64,000 nt of DNA, taken from Hymenobacter translucens (GTDB lineage Bacteria; Bacteroidota; Bacteroidia; Cytophagales; Hymenobacteraceae). The notes under the pieces were generated by a model that saw nothing but the letters and a program-made list of their open reading frames with translations, did no database searches and had not been told where the DNA came from. The translations under genes and the position numbers were made by a program. The stretch spans positions 62,001-126,000 of the forward strand of contig NZ_JAJERB010000007.1 in the NCBI RefSeq assembly GCF_020685205.1. Direction: 5' to 3'. Each line of letters begins with the position of its first letter. Positions within the stretch are counted from its first letter, which is position 1. This document shows, piece after piece, positions 43,536 to 52,232 of this stretch.

Positions 43536-44521
43536 CCAAAGCGCGTGCGCAGCTCGTGGTCTTTGAGCAGCTTCTCCAGCCCTTCGTACCACTGCTGCGG
43601 GGTTGAGCAGATGTAGCCGTTCAGGCCGTCGGTTACTACTTCGCTGTTCATACCTACCGGCGACACCAGGGCCGGTACGCCCAGGGCCATGTACTGCAGC
43701 GCCTTGAACGCACACTTGCCCTTGGCCCAGGGGTCGTCTTCCAGGGGCATCAGGCCAATGTTGAAGGTAAGCAGGTCGGCAATTTCAGTGTCCTTGCGCC
43801 AGGGGCGGTACGAGGCAGACCGCAGCGGCAGCTGGGGGTCCTGATTGGATATCACCCGAAACTCAAACGCATAGTGCTGCTCCAACTGAGCCAGCACCGG
43901 TACCACCTGGTCGAGGTACTTCATGGTCGAGTGCGTACCCGTCCAGCCGATGACCAGCTGCTCGGTGCTCTGGTCTTTCACCTGGTTGTGCAGGTGCACC
44001 GTATCGATGGTGGTGGGGTTGACGATGGCGCGGGGGTTGAACTGCCGGGCATAGTCGCGCAGGTAGCTGTTGCCGCAGCTGATTTTGTAGGCCCACCGGC
44101 AGATGCTGTCCACCTTGTGGTGCCACTTCACGCCGGCCACAATGCTATTGGCCGCGGACGTATTCGGAATCCAGATGGCGTCGTCGAAATCGTAGATCAG
44201 CTTTTTGCCGAGCACCTTAGCGAGCACCCACTCAAATACGGGCGGCCCGATAGGTGAGGCTTCGCGGTGCACGAATACGTAGTCGTACTTCCCGGCCGTG
44301 AACAGCTGCCCGATGCGGCGCGCAAAGCCTCCCAGGATACCCAGGGCTTTGGCCGCCATGTGGCCGGGCTTGTACAGGATAGCCCAGGTGGCATCAGAAA
44401 CGAACGGAGCCAGGGTATACGAATGCCCGGCTTCGGTCAGGAAGTGCAGGTACTGCTCGAAGCGGAAGCGTTGCGAAGGAGCTTTGCCGGGAGGATACGG
44501 AATCAGAAACAGGATAGTCAT
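43457..44521 (-). CDS. Family 4 glycosyltransferase
   Basis: 354 residues, GT-B fold. The N-terminus MTILFLIPYPPGKAPSQRF and VIGWTGTHSTMKYL mid-protein are typical. A later LMPLEDDPWAKGKCAFKALQ segment corresponds to the donor-binding region, in which the usual EX7E is changed to KCAFKALQYMALG. It overlaps the convergent membrane protein gene by 79 bases. It lies 40 bases after the WecE-like aminotransferase gene and is probably co-transcribed with it. Confidence 0.85.
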   Translation of the reverse strand: MTILFLIPYPPGKAPSQRFRFEQYLHFLTEAGHSYTLAPFVSDATWAILYKPGHMAAKALGILGGFARRIGQLFTAGKYDYVFVHREASPIGPPVFEWVLAKVLGKKLIYDFDDAIWIPNTSAANSIVAGVKWHHKVDSICRWAYKISCGNSYLRDYARQFNPRAIVNPTTIDTVHLHNQVKDQSTEQLVIGWTGTHSTMKYLDQVVPVLAQLEQHYAFEFRVISNQDPQLPLRSASYRPWRKDTEIADLLTFNIGLMPLEDDPWAKGKCAFKALQYMALGVPALVSPVGMNSEVVTDGLNGYICSTPQQWYEGLEKLLKDHELRTRFGQAARATIEARFSVEANRANFLALFA

Positions 44522-44561
44522 TCGGCAGTAGCCGCCCGCCGGGGCAGGCGGGCATTAGGAG

Positions 44562-45722
44562 TTAGTGAGCCGCCGGTTGCGTCTGGTGTGCATAGTAGGC
44601 CAGAATGCCCTCCGCAATCCGGTTCTGCTGGGCCTCCGTCAACTCGTAGTAGAGCGGCAGGCGGAGCAGGCAGTCGGTGTAGTGGTCGGCCTGGGGCAGC
44701 TGCCGGCCGTCGTGCTTGTCGGCGTAGAACGGGCTCTTGTGCAGCGACAGGTAGTGAAACACCGGGTGGATGTCCTGCTCCTTCAGCTGGCTGATCAGCG
44801 CGGTGCGCTCTTCCAGGCTGCGGCACACCAGGTAAAACATGTGGCCGTTGTTGGTGGCATAGTCCGGCACCTCCGGCAGTTGCACACCCTCCGCCCGGAG
44901 CGGGGCCAGGGTTTCGTAGTAGCGCTGCCAGATAGCCTTGCGCTGCTGCTGAATGCTGGTTAGGTTTTCGAGCTGAGCCCAGAGGAAGGCGGCAATAATG
45001 TCGGAAGGCAGAAACGAGGAGCCGTAGTCAACCCAGCCGTACTTATCGACTTCGCCGCGGAAAAAGGACGAGCGGTTAGTGCCCTTCTCCCGGATAATCT
45101 CGGCGCGGGCCGCAAAGCGGGCATCGTTGATGGCCAGCATACCGCCTTCTCCGGAGATGATGTTCTTGGTTTCGTGAAACGAGAAAGCCGCCAGGTGGCC
45201 GATGGTCCCCAGCGCCCGGCCCTTGTAAAAGCTGTCGATGGCCTGGGCGGCATCCTCCACCACGAACAGGCCGTGCCGGTCGGCAAGGGCCATAATCGGG
45301 TCCATGTCGCAGGCAATGCCGGCGTAATGCACCGGCACGATGGCCTTGGTGCGGGGTGTAATCAGGCTTTCCAGCTGGGCCGGATCCATGTTCGGATTCT
45401 CGGCCGTGCTGTCGGCAAACACAATCCGGGCGCCCCGCAGCACAAAGGCATTCGGCGTCGACACAAAGGTGTAGGAAGGCATTATCACCTCATCCCCGGG
45501 CTGAATGTCAATCAGCAGAGCCGCCATTTCGAGGGCATCGGTGCAGGAGGTGGTCAGCAGCACTTTGGTGAAGCCAAGCTGTTGCTCAAAAAACTGGTGG
45601 CAGCGCTTTGTAAACATTCCGTCGCCCGAGATCTTGCCCGAACGGACAGCTTCTTCGATGTAGCGCGTCTCGTTGCCGGATAGATAGGGCTTGTTGAAGG
45701 GGATGTAGGAAGAAGTAGGCAT
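44562..45722 (-). CDS. wecE: dTDP-4-amino-4,6-dideoxygalactose-type transaminase (WecE-like)
   Basis: 386 residues, DegT/DnrJ/EryC1 family. The PLP lysine is Lys186 in SFHETKNIISGEGG, Asp157 in VVEDAAQ, and TTSCTDALE at 57-65 binds phosphate. HETKN and HYLSLHKSP motifs are those of WecE/RffA, which aminates dTDP-4-keto-6-deoxyglucose at C4. A TACCTTTG promoter lies 18 bases upstream. The product could feed the nearby formyltransferase or the PglD-like enzyme. No dTDP-sugar dehydratase is in the window. Confidence 0.9.
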   Translation of the reverse strand: MPTSSYIPFNKPYLSGNETRYIEEAVRSGKISGDGMFTKRCHQFFEQQLGFTKVLLTTSCTDALEMAALLIDIQPGDEVIMPSYTFVSTPNAFVLRGARIVFADSTAENPNMDPAQLESLITPRTKAIVPVHYAGIACDMDPIMALADRHGLFVVEDAAQAIDSFYKGRALGTIGHLAAFSFHETKNIISGEGGMLAINDARFAARAEIIREKGTNRSSFFRGEVDKYGWVDYGSSFLPSDIIAAFLWAQLENLTSIQQQRKAIWQRYYETLAPLRAEGVQLPEVPDYATNNGHMFYLVCRSLEERTALISQLKEQDIHPVFHYLSLHKSPFYADKHDGRQLPQADHYTDCLLRLPLYYELTEAQQNRIAEGILAYYAHQTQPAAH

Positions 45723-46091
45723 GGCGTTTTTTCAGGACGCAAAGGTAAGAAGAAGCCGCGCCTTTCTCCTGCAGTTGGCTGCTGGCTGCTAACGACAGCC
45801 CCTCCCCTGCTCATGAACAGTTTGCTCCAGCACAACCTGTCTTAACACCCTTCGCCCTGCGGCCTTCTTATGCCGCCGTTCCTGCCGTAGATGCACCAAC
45901 TTCACAGTAAAACGACCCGTTCATGAATGCTGCCTTTAGGCGTATAGTTGCGGGGGCATACGTTCCGCACCGGCGACTGCCAGCCTCTTAGCAGCCTGTA
46001 TCTGTACGATGGGAAGATCAGATTATCAGGCGGGCTGGAGAGGAAGACCGGACGCAGGAAGATGAGCGCGGGCATTCAGGGTACCTGCTGC
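45723..46091. other. Gene-free region between wecE and a formyltransferase gene
   Basis: 369 bases. It holds the wecE -7 box near its left end and the 3' flank of the formyltransferase gene at its right end. No credible ORF, hairpin terminator or repeat was recognised. Confidence 0.55.
45740..45747 (-). promoter_or_regulatory. -7 box of wecE
   Basis: TACCTTTG on the minus strand, 18 bases before the ATG. Confidence 0.65.
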
Positions 46092-46772
46092 TTACCCCTT
46101 CAGGTTCTGCCAGAACGCCTCATCCAACGCTTCCGCCTGATAACTCAAGGCAGGCGAAAACAGAGCCGGCCGGCCGGCCAGATCCAGTAGTTGGGTGTGC
46201 TGAGCGGTGTTGAGCCCGGTTTTTTGAAGAATACCGTCGAGCAAAGCCATACTGGCTCCTCGAAAAACGGCATTGTATACCTGTGTGGTATCATCCCGGT
46301 TCCAGTCTACGGGAACCGCACACTGGCTGAGCACTTGGCCATTGTCGACCAGTTCGTCTACCTGATGGCAAGTGCCCCCAATGATGCCCGCGTTGAGCAG
46401 ACGGGCCTGCTCGACTGTTTCCATGCCAATAAATCCCTTGAAGGCCGGAAGCAGGGAGTAGTGCAGATTAATGAAGCGGCCGGGCAGCAGATTCAGCGTG
46501 TCCGCATCGATGATTTTGTGAATATTGGTAATGACCAGATCGGGCTGTCCGGCTACCAGCACCTGCTGCAAGGCTTCGGGAGCCGTACGGGTGTACTTGA
46601 GCCGGGTTGCGCGCAGTCCATGAGCGCGGGCGTAATCCAGCGCGCCGCAGTCACGGTCGGCCACTACGTCCCCGATCGACAAGGGCAGCCCCAGGCGCTG
46701 AGCGGCCTGGTGGACGAACTTTAGAGTGCCTCCATTGCCCGAGGCCAGAAACGCGATGGTTTTGTGTTGCAT
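46092..46772 (-). CDS. Formyltransferase-fold protein (PurN-like)
   Basis: 226 residues, formyl-THF transferase fold. The N-terminal loop is FLASGNGGTLKF. The catalytic core is INLHYSLLPAFKG with Asn102 and His104, plus the Asp143 region in CHQVDELVDNGQVL. It resembles glycinamide ribonucleotide formyltransferase (PurN). In this polysaccharide region, an N-formylation of an amino sugar is equally possible. It is last of a wbqC-GT2-formyltransferase group, 30 bases after the GT2. Confidence 0.75.
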   Translation of the reverse strand: MQHKTIAFLASGNGGTLKFVHQAAQRLGLPLSIGDVVADRDCGALDYARAHGLRATRLKYTRTAPEALQQVLVAGQPDLVITNIHKIIDADTLNLLPGRFINLHYSLLPAFKGFIGMETVEQARLLNAGIIGGTCHQVDELVDNGQVLSQCAVPVDWNRDDTTQVYNAVFRGASMALLDGILQKTGLNTAQHTQLLDLAGRPALFSPALSYQAEALDEAFWQNLKG

Positions 46773-46802
46773 GAGAAAGATTCAAATTCTGGAACAGGAC
46801 GC

Positions 46803-47753
46803 TCAGGACAGAACTTCCCGCTCCACGAAGCTGGGCCGGCGGGTGGTCTTCAAATTGATGCGGTGAATGTACTCGCCCAGAATGCCCATGCCCAGCAGCA
46901 GCAGCCCGATGCCGAACCCAATAGCAATAATCAGGGACGCGAAGCCTTGGCTCAGGTCGTTGAAGAACAGCTTACGGATGATGATGTACAGCGAATAGAG
47001 CGTGGTAAACAGAAATACCGCCACCGACGTCAGGGTAAGCAGGCGGATGGGCAGGTCCGAGAACGTGACGAAGATGTTGACCGAATGCTCAATGAGCTTG
47101 GTAAGCGTGTAGGAGCTGGCGCCCGCTGCGCCTTCCTGGTGCCGGACCGTAACGCTGCCCACGTTGTTGGTAACCCAGGTGAGGTAGCCGTCCAGAAACG
47201 TGTACGAGTTGCTCATATTCAGGCAATACCGGGCAATATCCGCCTTCAGCAGCCGGAACGCGGTATAGTCGGGGTGCAGGTCGGGCAGGCCCAGCTTGAG
47301 CAGCTTTTTGAGCATGCGCGACGTCATATTGCGAAACCCGGAGTGCTGCAGCGTGTCGTACTTGCCGTACACTACGTCGTAGTCGCCCTCCTGCTGGCAG
47401 CGGGCCAGCAAGCCAATATCGGCCGGGTCGTGCTGCAGGTCCTCGTCCATCGTGACCAGGAACCGGCCCCGGGCCAGGCGGAAGCCGCAGATCAGGGCAT
47501 TGTGTTGCCCGAAGTTGCGCGACAACCGGATGGCCTTTACGACTTCCGGCCCCAGCTCCTGGCGGAGCTCCTGGATAACCGACCAGGACCGGCCGGGGCC
47601 GCAGTCGTAGACAAAGATTATTTCAAAGCTTTCCCCGCTTTGCGTAAAGTACTGCCGGATCTGGCGGGCCAGGGGGCCGATGGTGTTTTCGCCGCGGTAT
47701 ACCGGAATGATGATGGAGAAGTCGACCACCTTAGCTGGAAAGTTGGTTGGCAA
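46803..47753 (-). CDS. Family 2 glycosyltransferase with C-terminal membrane helices (GtrB/ArnC-like)
   Basis: 316 residues. The GT2 domain (about 10-230) has FSIIIPVYRGENTI and the metal motif FLVTMDEDLQHDP. Two hydrophobic helices near 230-300 match GtrB/ArnC-type enzymes that make undecaprenyl-phosphate sugars. Its start overlaps the end of wbqC by 23 bases, which suggests coupling. The product would be a lipid carrier sugar for a GT-C protein such as those at 35.2 or 58.8 kb. Confidence 0.88.
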   Translation of the reverse strand: MPTNFPAKVVDFSIIIPVYRGENTIGPLARQIRQYFTQSGESFEIIFVYDCGPGRSWSVIQELRQELGPEVVKAIRLSRNFGQHNALICGFRLARGRFLVTMDEDLQHDPADIGLLARCQQEGDYDVVYGKYDTLQHSGFRNMTSRMLKKLLKLGLPDLHPDYTAFRLLKADIARYCLNMSNSYTFLDGYLTWVTNNVGSVTVRHQEGAAGASSYTLTKLIEHSVNIFVTFSDLPIRLLTLTSVAVFLFTTLYSLYIIIRKLFFNDLSQGFASLIIAIGFGIGLLLLGMGILGEYIHRINLKTTRRPSFVEREVLS

Positions 47754-48447
47754 AGGTCTTCATGTACTGCGGAGCCTCGGGGCCCATGTTGAACAGCAGG
47801 TCCAGCATGCTGACACCGTGCTCAAATGGTCCGCCGTGCAGTTGCGGGTACTCCGGGTAGTTATCGTAGTCCATCCACGACACCTGCAGGCCAGCCTGCT
47901 CAAACAGCTCGGTTTCGAGGTAGCCCCGGGCCGCAGGGCCGGAAACGTACTCCGTGCCGCCGGCATCCTGTACCAGCTTTACCAGTCGCTCCGTCTTACC
48001 CTCGCCCAGCTCGTAGTCCGACGACCAGCTGAGCTTGGTAGTGATGCCCAGCAGCTGGCAGGTTGTCTGGATAAGCGCGAAGTTGATCTGACTCAGGTAT
48101 CTGGTGTCAAGGCCGGTGTACAGCGCCTCAAAGGTATCCTTGTAGATTTTGAAGTGCGGGGCCTTCGCGTAGGCCTGGGCCAGGGTGCGCCAGTGTTTCA
48201 GCGCCCATTTCTCATCAAAGATCAGGGTTTCGTCGATGCGCTGCTGCAGGGTTTCCTGCCGTACGGGAATGGTAAGCCATGCTACCCCCTGGTTGGTTTT
48301 GATCTTGTTGCGGTTCCGCCAGTCGTTTTTCGTGTATTGCATCTCATCGTAGAGGATGAATTCGTCTACGGCATTGATGATATCGAAGTAGCCCTTCCAC
48401 GGAATGTAGTTGGACTGGATAATGGCTACTTTCTTGGAATCGGGCAT
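47731..48447 (-). CDS. wbqC: WbqC family protein
   Basis: 238 residues. The WbqC start is VAIIQSNYIPWKGYFDII, and DEMQYTKNDWRNRNKI and PEYPQLHGGPFEHGVS are the conserved segments. The family is found in O-antigen and other sugar clusters, often next to aminotransferases or acyltransferases. Its reaction is not firmly known to me. It has a TACCTTTG promoter 42 bases upstream and leads a three-gene group. Confidence 0.88.
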   Translation of the reverse strand: MPDSKKVAIIQSNYIPWKGYFDIINAVDEFILYDEMQYTKNDWRNRNKIKTNQGVAWLTIPVRQETLQQRIDETLIFDEKWALKHWRTLAQAYAKAPHFKIYKDTFEALYTGLDTRYLSQINFALIQTTCQLLGITTKLSWSSDYELGEGKTERLVKLVQDAGGTEYVSGPAARGYLETELFEQAGLQVSWMDYDNYPEYPQLHGGPFEHGVSMLDLLFNMGPEAPQYMKTFANQLSS

Positions 48448-48481
48448 TGGGTGTGGTTACTGAGAACTTGGACTAGACGGG

Positions 48482-48489
48482 CAAAGGTA
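48482..48489 (-). promoter_or_regulatory. -7 box of the wbqC group
   Basis: TACCTTTG on the minus strand, 35 bases before the wbqC ATG. Confidence 0.7.
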
Positions 48490-48703
48490 GCCGGTTTCGG
48501 GTTGGTATGGCAGCAGAAAAAGCCGCCTCCCCGGCCGCCCGCCGGCCCGGATCGTGCGCAGCCGCTCAGCCGCTTCGGGGCGGAAAAAGCCGTCATCTAC
48601 AAAGTAGCCCAAAGGCTCCCTGGGGTCGTCCCACTACTGCCTGAGCGCTTGCCATTGGCTTGACTGTCCACATCATTCAGCCCCCGCCCTCAGCAGGTAA
48701 CTT

Positions 48704-49927
48704 TTACAGCTGGGCGAATATAATTTCAGCAGTAGGCAGGTACTGGCTCAGGCCGCGGTAGGCAATACCGGCCTGTCGGCATTTTTCCCGCAACGGACCT
48801 TTCTCAGCATTGAGCAGGGCTACTACCTGAGGATATACCCGCAGGGCTTCGGCCTCCGCAAACCCGTTGACGACGACCCCAACTCCGTATTTCTCTGCTA
48901 CCAGATCGTCTTCCGACACGCCGGCACAGACCAGGTAGGGCAAGCCGCAGCACAGGTACTCCCCCACCTTAATAGGCGAGCGGAACCGCTGCGAGGGCAA
49001 GGAGGGAACGGCTACTATTCCGAAGTCGGCCGCCGAGATGTAGTCCTGCACCTGCTCATAGGGGCTGCGGGTGATGGTGTAGCAGTCATCCGGCAAGCCT
49101 TCAGCCTGCATAAGCTCCCGGATATAAGCCGGTGCGTCGGGCGAAACAATCAGGAAGAAAAGCGCCGGGTTCTGCTGGTGAAACACCCGAAACAACACGG
49201 CTATTTCTCGGTCGTAATAGATACCCCCGAACTTACCCAGGTACAACACCACCTGCTTATCAGCCGGTATTCCATATTTCTCCCGGACGCGCTGCCGGCC
49301 CTCGGGGCGAAAGAAAATTCTGGTTTCGTCGACGCAGCTGGGCAGCTTATACACTTTTGCTTTGCTGCCCCACTGCTCCAGCCGCTTCATCATATGCACC
49401 GTGCCGGTAGAGAGAATATCCGCCTTCATCCCACTCAGGCGCTCCAGATAGTTTAACCCACGGTATGCAATGCTTTCTGCCGGCCAGATATTACAGTCCA
49501 GCATAAACTCGCTGTGGGGCTCATACTGGTAGCCATAGTAACGCAAACGGAATACTTGGGCGATGAGAAACGCAAAGCTTCCCGCAACGGTACCCAGCGA
49601 CACAACAGAGTCAGCGCCTAACGATAGTTTCAGCCGCAGCACCAGCAGTGCACCAAGCAGCAGATCGTACCCCTTTTTTAGCAACTTAAACCGCCCGGAG
49701 TTCCAGGTAAGCGGGTGCCAATCCATGTTAAAGCTGGCAAACTCAGCCCGCTTCTGAGCCTGCTGCTCCGGGCTGAGGGCATACTCGACTTGTTCGTATG
49801 TAATCAGATGAAGGCGCAAGTCGGGCTGCACGCCTCCCACATGCTTGAGCAGCAGCAGCAGGTTCCCCTTGAACAGCGGATCATCACAGCTATTGTAAAC
49901 GAAGATGATGACGTGACGCAGCTTCAT
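48704..49927 (-). CDS. Family 4 glycosyltransferase
   Basis: 407 residues, GT-B fold. VVLYLGKFGGIYYDRE is the start of the donor-binding domain, and PIKVGEYLCCGLPYLVC is a late conserved segment. The N-terminal half contains TVAGSFAFLIAQVFRL, a membrane-facing helix. Its ATG overlaps the stop of the upstream GT4 (TGATG). It is the last gene of the run that begins with the ABC flippase and VioA-like aminotransferase genes. Confidence 0.82.
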   Translation of the reverse strand: MKLRHVIIFVYNSCDDPLFKGNLLLLLKHVGGVQPDLRLHLITYEQVEYALSPEQQAQKRAEFASFNMDWHPLTWNSGRFKLLKKGYDLLLGALLVLRLKLSLGADSVVSLGTVAGSFAFLIAQVFRLRYYGYQYEPHSEFMLDCNIWPAESIAYRGLNYLERLSGMKADILSTGTVHMMKRLEQWGSKAKVYKLPSCVDETRIFFRPEGRQRVREKYGIPADKQVVLYLGKFGGIYYDREIAVLFRVFHQQNPALFFLIVSPDAPAYIRELMQAEGLPDDCYTITRSPYEQVQDYISAADFGIVAVPSLPSQRFRSPIKVGEYLCCGLPYLVCAGVSEDDLVAEKYGVGVVVNGFAEAEALRVYPQVVALLNAEKGPLREKCRQAGIAYRGLSQYLPTAEIIFAQL

Positions 49928-51186
49928 CAGGAGGTTGGTTGGTTAAGCAGGGCTTCCCACTGCTGCATAATTTTCTGGGGCGCGAAGTCCTGCACCCGGG
50001 CGTGCGCCTGCGCCGCATAGTACGAGCGTTTAGCCGGATCGGCCAACAAAGCCGCTAAGGTATCTGCCCATACCGGGGCGCTTTGCTCGAGGGCCGGGCC
50101 CGCACCCAGCAACGGCAGCAGCACGCCAAACTCGGCCATTTCGGGCGTTGCGGCATACTGGTCGGCCGGGGTCTGCGGGGCCAGGATTTCCCGCGGGCCG
50201 GTAGGGCAGTCGGTAGAGGCAACCGGCACCCCACAGGCCATGGCTTCGCACAAAGCCATCGGAAAGCCTTCCGTAGACGAGGATAGCAAAGACACGGCCG
50301 CGCGGGCAATGTACCGGAACGGGTTGCTTTGGAAGCCCAGAAAGTAAACGTCGAAGTCGGGGGTCAGCGGAGTGCTGTCCCAGGCCTGCCAGCTGCGCAA
50401 ACCCAGCTCCTGGCAGCGCTGCAGCAGGTCGGCGCGGAGCGGACCGTCGCCCAGCAGCACCAGCCTGGTTGCCTGGTCGCCGGTGCGGCGCAGGCGGTGC
50501 AGCACCTCGAGCAGGGCGGTCTGGTTTTTCTCCCGGGCCAGGCGGCCGGCCGTTATCAACACCGGATGCTGGTCAAACAACGCCTGCTCGGCCGGGTCCA
50601 GCGGCTCCTGGCTGCGCTGCCGGATGCCTTCCACGTCAAAGAAATTGTTGATGGTAACTACTTTCCGGGAACTCAGCCCGAACAGGTCAATCAGCTCCTG
50701 CCGCAGGTCCCGGCTGACGGGCACGATAAAGTCGGCGCCGCGGTATAATAGCGGCATCAGCAGGCGGCGCCGCACCCATCCCAGCGCCCCGGTAATGTTG
50801 GGGTCGTGGCGCTTGGAGTTGTGAATGCACAGCAGCACCTGCTCGGACCCTTTGCTGAGCAGGTTCAGGTAATCGGCTCCTTCAAGGTGGCTGATGCATA
50901 CGTCGATGCGGTGCTCCCGCTTGAGGGCCTTTACCCGCTGGACGCGCTGCACAAAGGTGGTCAGCTTGCCCACGATGCCGGCACCGGCGGGCACATCCAG
51001 CGCCACCAGGGTATTGCTGGTCGGGAACGCGACTTCGGTGCGGCTGTCGAATACGCACTCTACCACATGGTGACGGCGGGCCAGCTCCTGGCCGTGGTCG
51101 TGGAAAACCCGCTCGGCCCCGCCGTAGGTGAGCTGGGGAATAAGCAAAAGGATGTTTTTACGCCGGGGCGCGGCAGCAGTAGTCAT
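49927..51186 (-). CDS. Family 4 glycosyltransferase
   Basis: 419 residues. The GT4 acceptor loop is PQLTYGGAERVFHDHG. The donor domain shows LITAGRLAREKNQ and the EX7E motif in STEGFPMALCEAMACG. It resembles WaaG/PimB-type retaining transferases of polysaccharide clusters. It is coupled by a 1-base overlap to the next GT4 gene and lies 11 bases after a GT2. Confidence 0.9.
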   Translation of the reverse strand: MTTAAAPRRKNILLLIPQLTYGGAERVFHDHGQELARRHHVVECVFDSRTEVAFPTSNTLVALDVPAGAGIVGKLTTFVQRVQRVKALKREHRIDVCISHLEGADYLNLLSKGSEQVLLCIHNSKRHDPNITGALGWVRRRLLMPLLYRGADFIVPVSRDLRQELIDLFGLSSRKVVTINNFFDVEGIRQRSQEPLDPAEQALFDQHPVLITAGRLAREKNQTALLEVLHRLRRTGDQATRLVLLGDGPLRADLLQRCQELGLRSWQAWDSTPLTPDFDVYFLGFQSNPFRYIARAAVSLLSSSTEGFPMALCEAMACGVPVASTDCPTGPREILAPQTPADQYAATPEMAEFGVLLPLLGAGPALEQSAPVWADTLAALLADPAKRSYYAAQAHARVQDFAPQKIMQQWEALLNQPTS

Positions 51187-51197
51187 GCGCAGAGACG

Positions 51198-52229
51198 TTA
51201 GATATGCCGGAGGACGTAGCTCTTGAGCAGAAACTTAGCCTGCAGCTTGGCCGGGGCCTGGTAGTGCCGGGCCAAGGGCTGACGGCGGTACTCGCGCAGG
51301 GAGTTGGTCTTTTTGTCCGGGTTCAGGTAGCAGGTCAGAAACCACCGCTCGGCCACGGCGCTGAGCATGGCGGCCGGGTCGGCGTAGCGCCGCTCCTGGT
51401 TGTAGATATGAATCTTCCAGAGCCAGGCGTGCACTTCGGCCAGGGTGATGTCGCCCAGCGTGAAGGGGTAGTAGGAAATGGTGTTGTGCACGTGCAGCTC
51501 CCGCTCCGTGAACGGAATGCCGAACACGCCCAGGAGCCGCTCCCGGATCTGGTTGCTTTTGGCGTTGCGGCGGGCGTGCACGTCGGCCTTTACCGTCTGG
51601 GGCAGGGTGCGGTAGTGCAGCAGGATTTCCGGCTGGTTCACGATGTCCACGACCTGGGCGGCGCGGGCAATAAACTCGTAGTCCTCACCGAAGGTGTCCT
51701 GAATGGTGTCGTCGTAGCGCAGGCCGTGCTCGGTGAGCAGGGAGCGGCGAAAAAACGCCGTGGGGTTGGCGACGGGCATGTTGAACAGCAGAAAGCTGCG
51801 CACCGCGTCGGCCGACACCGGGTACTCATACACAATGTCAGACTCCCCGAAGCATTTCATGAAGGAGCTGGTAAGTCCCACCGTAGGGTTCTGCTCCAGA
51901 AAATCAACCTGGGCCTGCAGACGGTGCGGCAGGGCAATGTCGTCGGCATCCATCTTGGCGATGTAGCGGCCCCGGGCGTGCTCGGCCCCGTAGTTGTCGG
52001 TAAAGGAGCGGCCCCGGTTCCGGTCGTTGGCCAGCACGGTTACGCGGGGGTCGGCGGCAAAGCTGCGGGCCACGCTCAGGCTGTCGTCCTTGGAGAAGTC
52101 GTCAACCAGAATCAACTCGAAGTCCTGGAACGTCTGGCTCAGAATGCTCTCAATGGCCGGGCGCAGGTACTCACCGGCGTTGTAGATGGGCAGGATTACG
52201 GAAACGAGGGGGGCGGAACGGTCAGACAT
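51198..52229 (-). CDS. Family 2 glycosyltransferase
   Basis: 343 residues. The GT-A start is VSVILPIYNAGEYLRPAIE and the metal motif is IAKMDADDIALPHRLQ. The C-terminal 100 residues are helical and specific to a polysaccharide subfamily. The gap to the upstream GT2 is 3 bases. Sugar specificity cannot be read from sequence. Confidence 0.9.
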   Translation of the reverse strand: MSDRSAPLVSVILPIYNAGEYLRPAIESILSQTFQDFELILVDDFSKDDSLSVARSFAADPRVTVLANDRNRGRSFTDNYGAEHARGRYIAKMDADDIALPHRLQAQVDFLEQNPTVGLTSSFMKCFGESDIVYEYPVSADAVRSFLLFNMPVANPTAFFRRSLLTEHGLRYDDTIQDTFGEDYEFIARAAQVVDIVNQPEILLHYRTLPQTVKADVHARRNAKSNQIRERLLGVFGIPFTERELHVHNTISYYPFTLGDITLAEVHAWLWKIHIYNQERRYADPAAMLSAVAERWFLTCYLNPDKKTNSLREYRRQPLARHYQAPAKLQAKFLLKSYVLRHI

Positions 52230-52232
52230 ACG

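Noticed and set aside
48464..48645. Coding-looking stretch on the minus strand upstream of wbqC (contains EPLGYFVDDGFFRPE)
   Set aside because: It has no start codon, is closed by a stop upstream, ends in the wbqC promoter and matches no family I know. It may be a remnant but cannot be supported.
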